Assembly: GCA_004335635.1 (NCBI GenBank)
Contig: QAXH01001573.1
Coordinates: 1 to 11,219 of the forward strand
Length of the DNA: 11,219 nucleotides
Source: Chloromonas sp. AAM2
Lineage: Eukaryota > Chlorophyta > Chlorophyceae > Chlamydomonadales > Chlamydomonadaceae
Direction: 5' to 3'
Below, one piece after another: positions 7,638 through 11,219 of the stretch. Numbering within the stretch: the first letter of the stretch is position 1; each line of letters starts with the position of its first letter. The translations under genes were made by a program, and so were the position numbers. The notes under the pieces were generated by a model, which was not told the origin of the DNA, did not search any database, and saw only the letters and a list, made by a program, of their open reading frames with translations.

Positions 7638-10600
7638 ATGCGGTGGACATTTCCCATAACCGCGTCCGTCCGCCCGCCAGCATTACCATCGTGGCCGCTG
7701 ATGGTGCGGTTCTTCAGCAGCCTCTCGGGCGGTGGCTGCCCTTACAATTTACTGGGTGTGCGCCAGACAGCCAGCACCCTGGACATAAAGATGGCGTTCA
7801 AGAAGGTCTGACGGGGGCTGCAGCGCGTCACCCACATGGCATGACCAGGAAAACATGTGGTAGAACAAGATGCATGTCGGCTGATGCCATCGTCGGTCAT
7901 GGACGTGCACGCATACGCATAAGAAGGGTAGCCGCCATGTGTGGTGCTGATTCTCAAGTCTGGCAGGTTACAAAATCTGGGTTCACTCCTGTATGCCAGA
8001 CAGACACACTGAATGGCTTCAGATGTACATGTGCATAAACATATTTAGTGCATTAAAAAAATCTTGTCTAGCACATGTGTGTACTTGTGCCTTGCCGTAC
8101 CGGCTCAACAGTGTGTGCAGCCATCATGACAGTTGAAGTGTCCTTAGCGTGTGCTGCCTGTGCGTGTGTTCAGAGGGCTTTGGAGCTGCATCCAGACATG
8201 GTCCAAGGCACAGTGTCCAACCCACACGCCTTTTTGCAGCTGGTAGCAGCTTATGAGCTGCTCACTGATGCACAAAGGTACTTGCTTTCGCTCACCAATC
8301 AGGCCATAGCACACATGCTCATCGTATGGCTGTGCGTACAGAGTATGATGGGAATACTTCAGACAGGATGACAGGTGTGTGACATTAAATTCCATACTGA
8401 AGCGACGAATGACACGAGAACAGTGCCCAGCAACTTTGATGCCATGATGCTAAAAAATAGAAGTTTGCCAGTTCTGGGACAATTCCTGGGGACTGATACT
8501 GGCGTCGATGCTGTTATGTGTGAGTCCAAGTGATGTCCAAGTGTGCGTGGTGGTGCACAGGCGTGCGGAATATGACAGGGAGAACCGTCAGAAAGCACAT
8601 AGGCACGGTGCAACCGATGCAGGAACAGCGAATAGTGAAGCAGCCTCAAGAAAGGACGAGGGCACAGCGCAAGGCAGCCCGCCCCCTCCAGGGTACACCA
8701 GGGCGCATGGCGCACAGGCAGGCCACCAGCAACAACCCTCAGGCGGCATGCATGGTGTGCCAGAGCATGAGCTTTTGAATTGGAGGTGCGATTGGCTACT
8801 TGAGTGTTTTGTTGAAGGGAACAATAGTGCCTTGGGTAAACATAATAGCTGGCCGCCCGCCTCCTTGGGGAGGTAGCCAAGCCATCCACCCCCCGACTGA
8901 GACAGCCGCAGTCAAGCCGAACCCCGAAACATAGTGAACTTTGGCATCACGTGCTGCTGCATTTCAAACGGCAATACCGCACCCAAGTTCCTAGCAGCTT
9001 TCGTGCAGTCAAGCCGAACCCCGAAACATAGTGAACTTTGGCATCACGTGCTGCTGCATTTCAAACGGCAATACCGCACCCAAGTTCCTAGCAGCTTTCC
9101 TGCAGTCAAGCCGAACCCATAATAGCTGGCAAGTGGATAGGAAGGCATTGTTGGTGCCAGCAAACTGGGTCCCCACTGCTGGCCAGGCTTCTGTCACAAC
9201 TAAAACCCAATTGCCCCGTCTGCCCTGTCTGTCTGCCCCGTCTGCTCTGCCTATACACAGAACCTTGCAATCACATGCAAGGCTGCATGCACAGCTTGTC
9301 TGTGCACCCAATCGTTCCATGCAGGTACGGTGTGGCCAACTGGTTGTCCCCTGTACGCGCGCACGTTTCCATACTACTGTTTACTATTACTTCTAGAACA
9401 TGATCTCGCTATGTGCAGGTACAATGTGGGCAACTGGCTATCCCGCGTGCGCGCCCTGCCCCACCCGTCGGACACCTCGGATGGCGGCATGGCTAGCCGT
9501 GTGCGGCAGGCGCTGCGCCGCTACCAGCAGACCATAGAGGCGGACTTGGGGGCTGCACTGGCACACGCCTACCTGGGGCCTAAGTAAGGACTGGTGATGC
9601 CTGTGGCCACAATCGTGTGTGATGCACCACAGCACATGTTCATGATTCAGGGGGAGTGGAGAGTGTGCCTGAAACTCAAAAGAACGTTAGCATCTGTCTG
9701 TATGCATGCCACCAAACAGTCAGTGGTATCGGTAGCAACGCATCAGACTGCGGCCTGCTGCAGCTGTTGCAATCACACAACAATAGGTGTCAAAGGACTC
9801 TAGATAAGGCTTCGGATGGGAATGTGGCCTTTGCAGTAGAAGTACAGACCATCAACACCTACTGGCCAGTTTGCACATGGTGACGTGCCGCCTTCCATGT
9901 GCACACGCAGACTCCGTGTGACAGAGAGCACCCCTCTGCCTCCCTGCTTTGAGGCGGAGCAGCGCAGCGACCCCGGTGCGAGTGCCGACCTCCTACACCT
10001 GGTCTCAGGCCGTACCCTTCTGGGTCGAGTCAGCACAGTGCTGCCCGATGTAATGCAACTACCAGCAGCTACTGCTGCGCCTGATAATCAATTTCGCTTG
10101 GCTTCTGACAGGAGACAGCTGCAGCCACAGATGTACTTGGAGCCGCGTTCGTCACCCAATGTCACATCAGCTGCGCATCAATTGCAGTCGCAGGTGACCG
10201 CACAGCGGTCGCAAGTGATGAGGGCGCAGCAACAGGTGCAGCAAGCACAGCCGTGCTCAGCAACCCACCAACCTGATTTAAAGACAAATGCATCCCAGAA
10301 GTCTGCTTTTTCTGATGATAGTGATAGTTGTGCTAGTGGCTGTGCTGGATCTACTGATAACGCAACTGCTGCTGGCGCCACTGGTGCTGGAGCCAGTGCT
10401 GCCAGCAGAACCGCGTTTGGAGCAGCCAGCAGAGCCACTGATGCTTCTAACACCAGCAATCGCCCACCATTCACAGCCACACCGCACGCAGAGTCAGGAA
10501 GCCCTCAGGAAGCTACACCAGACCAGTTCACAACAGGTTCCAGTGGGCTGCAGGCAATCCAGCAATCAATCAGCCACAGGTTGTCACAGGAACGTTCGTC

Positions 10601-10950
10601 ACCGCCGGAGCCGCCCGGGCTGCTATCCACTGCCTGGCAGCTGGCCAAGCAACTACCCACCCACCAAGCACAGGTGCAGGGGCGGTCAAAGTCTTTTCAT
10701 CTGGCTTGAGACGCCAGTCTGCATTAGCTGTGTGGAGGACGGGACAGTGCAAACTAAAGCTGGGCATGGCATACTTCATGCCTGTCTGCCTTTGACAATA
10801 GCGCTCTGCTTCACCGTTGTGTGCAGGTTGCGGAGGTGTTTGCTCTGCCCGCCTGCCCGGAGCGTGAGGAGAGGGTGTCAGGGCTGCAGCTGCTGGGGCA
10901 GTACTCACGCCTGCGCGCAACCTTGGATGCAGGGCAGTTTCTATCCGTTG
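7638..10950 (+). CDS. J-domain (DnaJ-type) co-chaperone, likely mitochondrial, 3' end outside window
   Basis: Six exons were rebuilt: 7638-7805, 8174-8277, 8561-8785, 9419-9583, 9911-10673 and 10827-10950. All junction phases agree. Exon 1 ends CPYNLLGVRQTAS..IKMAFKK and exon 2 starts RALELHPDM, so the HPD motif that stimulates Hsp70 ATPase is at residues 62-64. Exon 2 ends AAYELLTDAQR and exon 3 continues RAEYDREN; the J domain spans about residues 35-97. Residues 1-30 have Arg and Ser but no acidic residue. RFF|SS at 24-28 fits the R-3 type matrix-protease cleavage site. Later blocks are YNVGNWLSRVRAL, AHAYLGP, FEAEQRS and DLLHLVSGRTLLGRV, followed by a Gln/Ser/Thr/Ala-rich linker. ATG 7638 has A at -3 and an in-frame stop upstream; ATG 7701 is the alternative. 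The donors of exons 3 and 5 are chosen mainly by phase. The gene continues past 10950 (donor GTAAGG). Confidence 0.85.
8461..8481. repeat. 21-bp dispersed repeat, copy 2
   Basis: Exact copy of 702-722, again next to an A-rich run (8451-8460). It lies inside intron 2 of the J-protein gene. Confidence 0.6.
8841..9130. mobile_element. 264-bp insertion with 13-bp target-site duplication, CGCCCGC family
   Basis: CATAATAGCTGGC occurs exactly at 8841-8853 and 9118-9130. The 264 bases between begin CGCCCGCCTCC (block X, shared with 942-992), then hold a 97-bp tandem repeat, and stop partway through a third repeat unit. The insertion sits in intron 3 of the J-protein gene. As at 6399-6483, the duplication is 13 bp, ends in TGGC, and the insert starts CGCCCGC. 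No protein-coding capacity and no poly-A tail are seen, so it is non-autonomous. Confidence 0.75.
8908..9118. repeat. 97-bp tandem repeat, 2.2 copies
   Basis: Units start at 8908, 9005 and 9102. The two full copies differ at one base in 97 (TTTCGT against TTTCCT), so the duplication is recent. The third copy is cut after 17 bases, exactly where the right-hand target-site duplication begins. Each unit holds one CACGTG palindrome. Frames read through it give twin peptides (FGITCCCISNG) that should not be taken as protein. Confidence 0.92.
9321..9365 (+). pseudogene. Decayed duplicate of the start of J-protein exon 4
   Basis: GCAG|GTAC then TGTGG.CAACTGG and TCCC..GT..CGCG match the acceptor and first 40 bases of exon 4 (9415-9459), with roughly four in five bases the same. 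Read in the exon frame it gives YGVANWLSPVRA against YNVGNWLSRVRA in the real exon. The likeness ends after about 45 bases, and an in-frame TGA comes near 9401 with no good donor before it. It lies 94 bp upstream of the real exon, inside intron 3. Confidence 0.65.
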
Positions 10951-11219
10951 GTAAGGTCTGCAGTGCTGTATTGAGGTTCAGCGTGCTGAAGCTCTGCATT
11001 CGATGATACGGATAATTTTGTATGGCATCCCCTGGACTGTGGACCATTCTGCTTTCCTGAAATTCTTTGCTCAAAGACAACCTTGAAAATGTTCAACCTT
11101 ACAGGCATGCACTGAAGACAACTTCACAGTCCTCACGTACTCATGCTGAACAGAACAGTTCAAAACATAGCACTTGCGTCGACACTTATCATTAAGGTAC
11201 TTGTGTGTGTGTGTGTGTG
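10951..11219 (+). other. Intron following J-protein exon 6, to window end
   Basis: After the GTAAGG donor at 10951 I could not find a further exon that joins in phase. Acceptor-like CAG sites at 11102-11104 and 11128-11130 lead quickly to in-frame stops when joined to exon 6. The next exon is probably outside the window. Confidence 0.4.
11202..11219. repeat. (TG)n microsatellite at the window end
   Basis: Nine TG units run to the last base, so the true length is not known. A second TG run lies at 4865-4922. Confidence 0.85.

Noticed and set aside
8836..8841. GTAAAC donor as the end of J-protein exon 3
   Set aside because: It looks good as a splice site but leaves one base over, which does not fit exon 4 (needs two). 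The GAG|GTGCGA donor at 8785/8786 fits. Transcript data could reverse this choice.
8359..8889. 176-codon minus-strand open frame
   Set aside because: It is antisense to J-protein exon 3 and runs into the 21-bp repeat and the mosaic insertion.
9009..9396. Open frames on both strands across the 97-bp repeat
   Set aside because: The content is repeat-derived, with duplicated peptides; the region is an intronic insertion.
10288..10974. 228-codon plus-strand open frame with a hydrophobic start
   Set aside because: It is a shifted frame of the Ala/Ser/Gln-rich part of J-protein exon 5; GCT-type repeats give Leu/Val runs in this frame. It also crosses the intron and reads exon 6 in the wrong frame.

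Overview
The window looks like nuclear DNA of a eukaryote with short, frequent GT-AG introns. The best guess is a green alga of intermediate GC content, such as a Dunaliella-like chlorophyte. Support for that is the intron style, TG microsatellites, TGTAA poly(A)-type motifs and Gln/Ala/Ser-rich linkers in a protein. The genus is a guess. No tRNA, rRNA, CRISPR array or bacterial-type operon was seen.

Layout. Bases 3-426 (+) are the broken C-terminal end of a non-LTR (LINE-type) reverse transcriptase, followed by a 10-bp hairpin at 472-501. From about 500 to 4290 I find no convincing gene. That stretch holds dispersed short repeats, a CCATG-rich tract, an inverted pair of related sequences (1742-2250), a 19-bp tandem array (3053-3140) and a palindrome-rich patch near 4171-4214. 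Bases 4560-5925 (-) carry a split gene for a RING-CH (MARCH-type) zinc-finger protein, with all eight metal ligands present once two introns are removed. Bases 5926-7564 are intergenic and carry a small insertion with a 13-bp target-site duplication. From 7565 there is a CRE-type palindrome and a TATA-like box. From 7638 to beyond the window end (+) runs a split gene for a J-domain (DnaJ-type) co-chaperone with a likely mitochondrial presequence.

Both genes were rebuilt by hand from exon phase, splice sites and domain signatures. Each is spread over exons too short or too split to show up as a single long open frame. They are divergently transcribed, about 1.7 kb apart. Nothing in the sequence shows that they act in one pathway; both belong broadly to protein quality control (chaperone and ubiquitin ligase).

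The most unusual points are: (i) a family of short mosaic insertions that begin CGCCCGC and are flanked by 13-bp direct repeats ending in TGGC; (ii) a decayed second copy of the start of J-protein exon 4, lying 94 bp upstream of the real exon inside the intron; (iii) a 20-bp tandem duplication that starts at a splice donor of the RING-CH gene.
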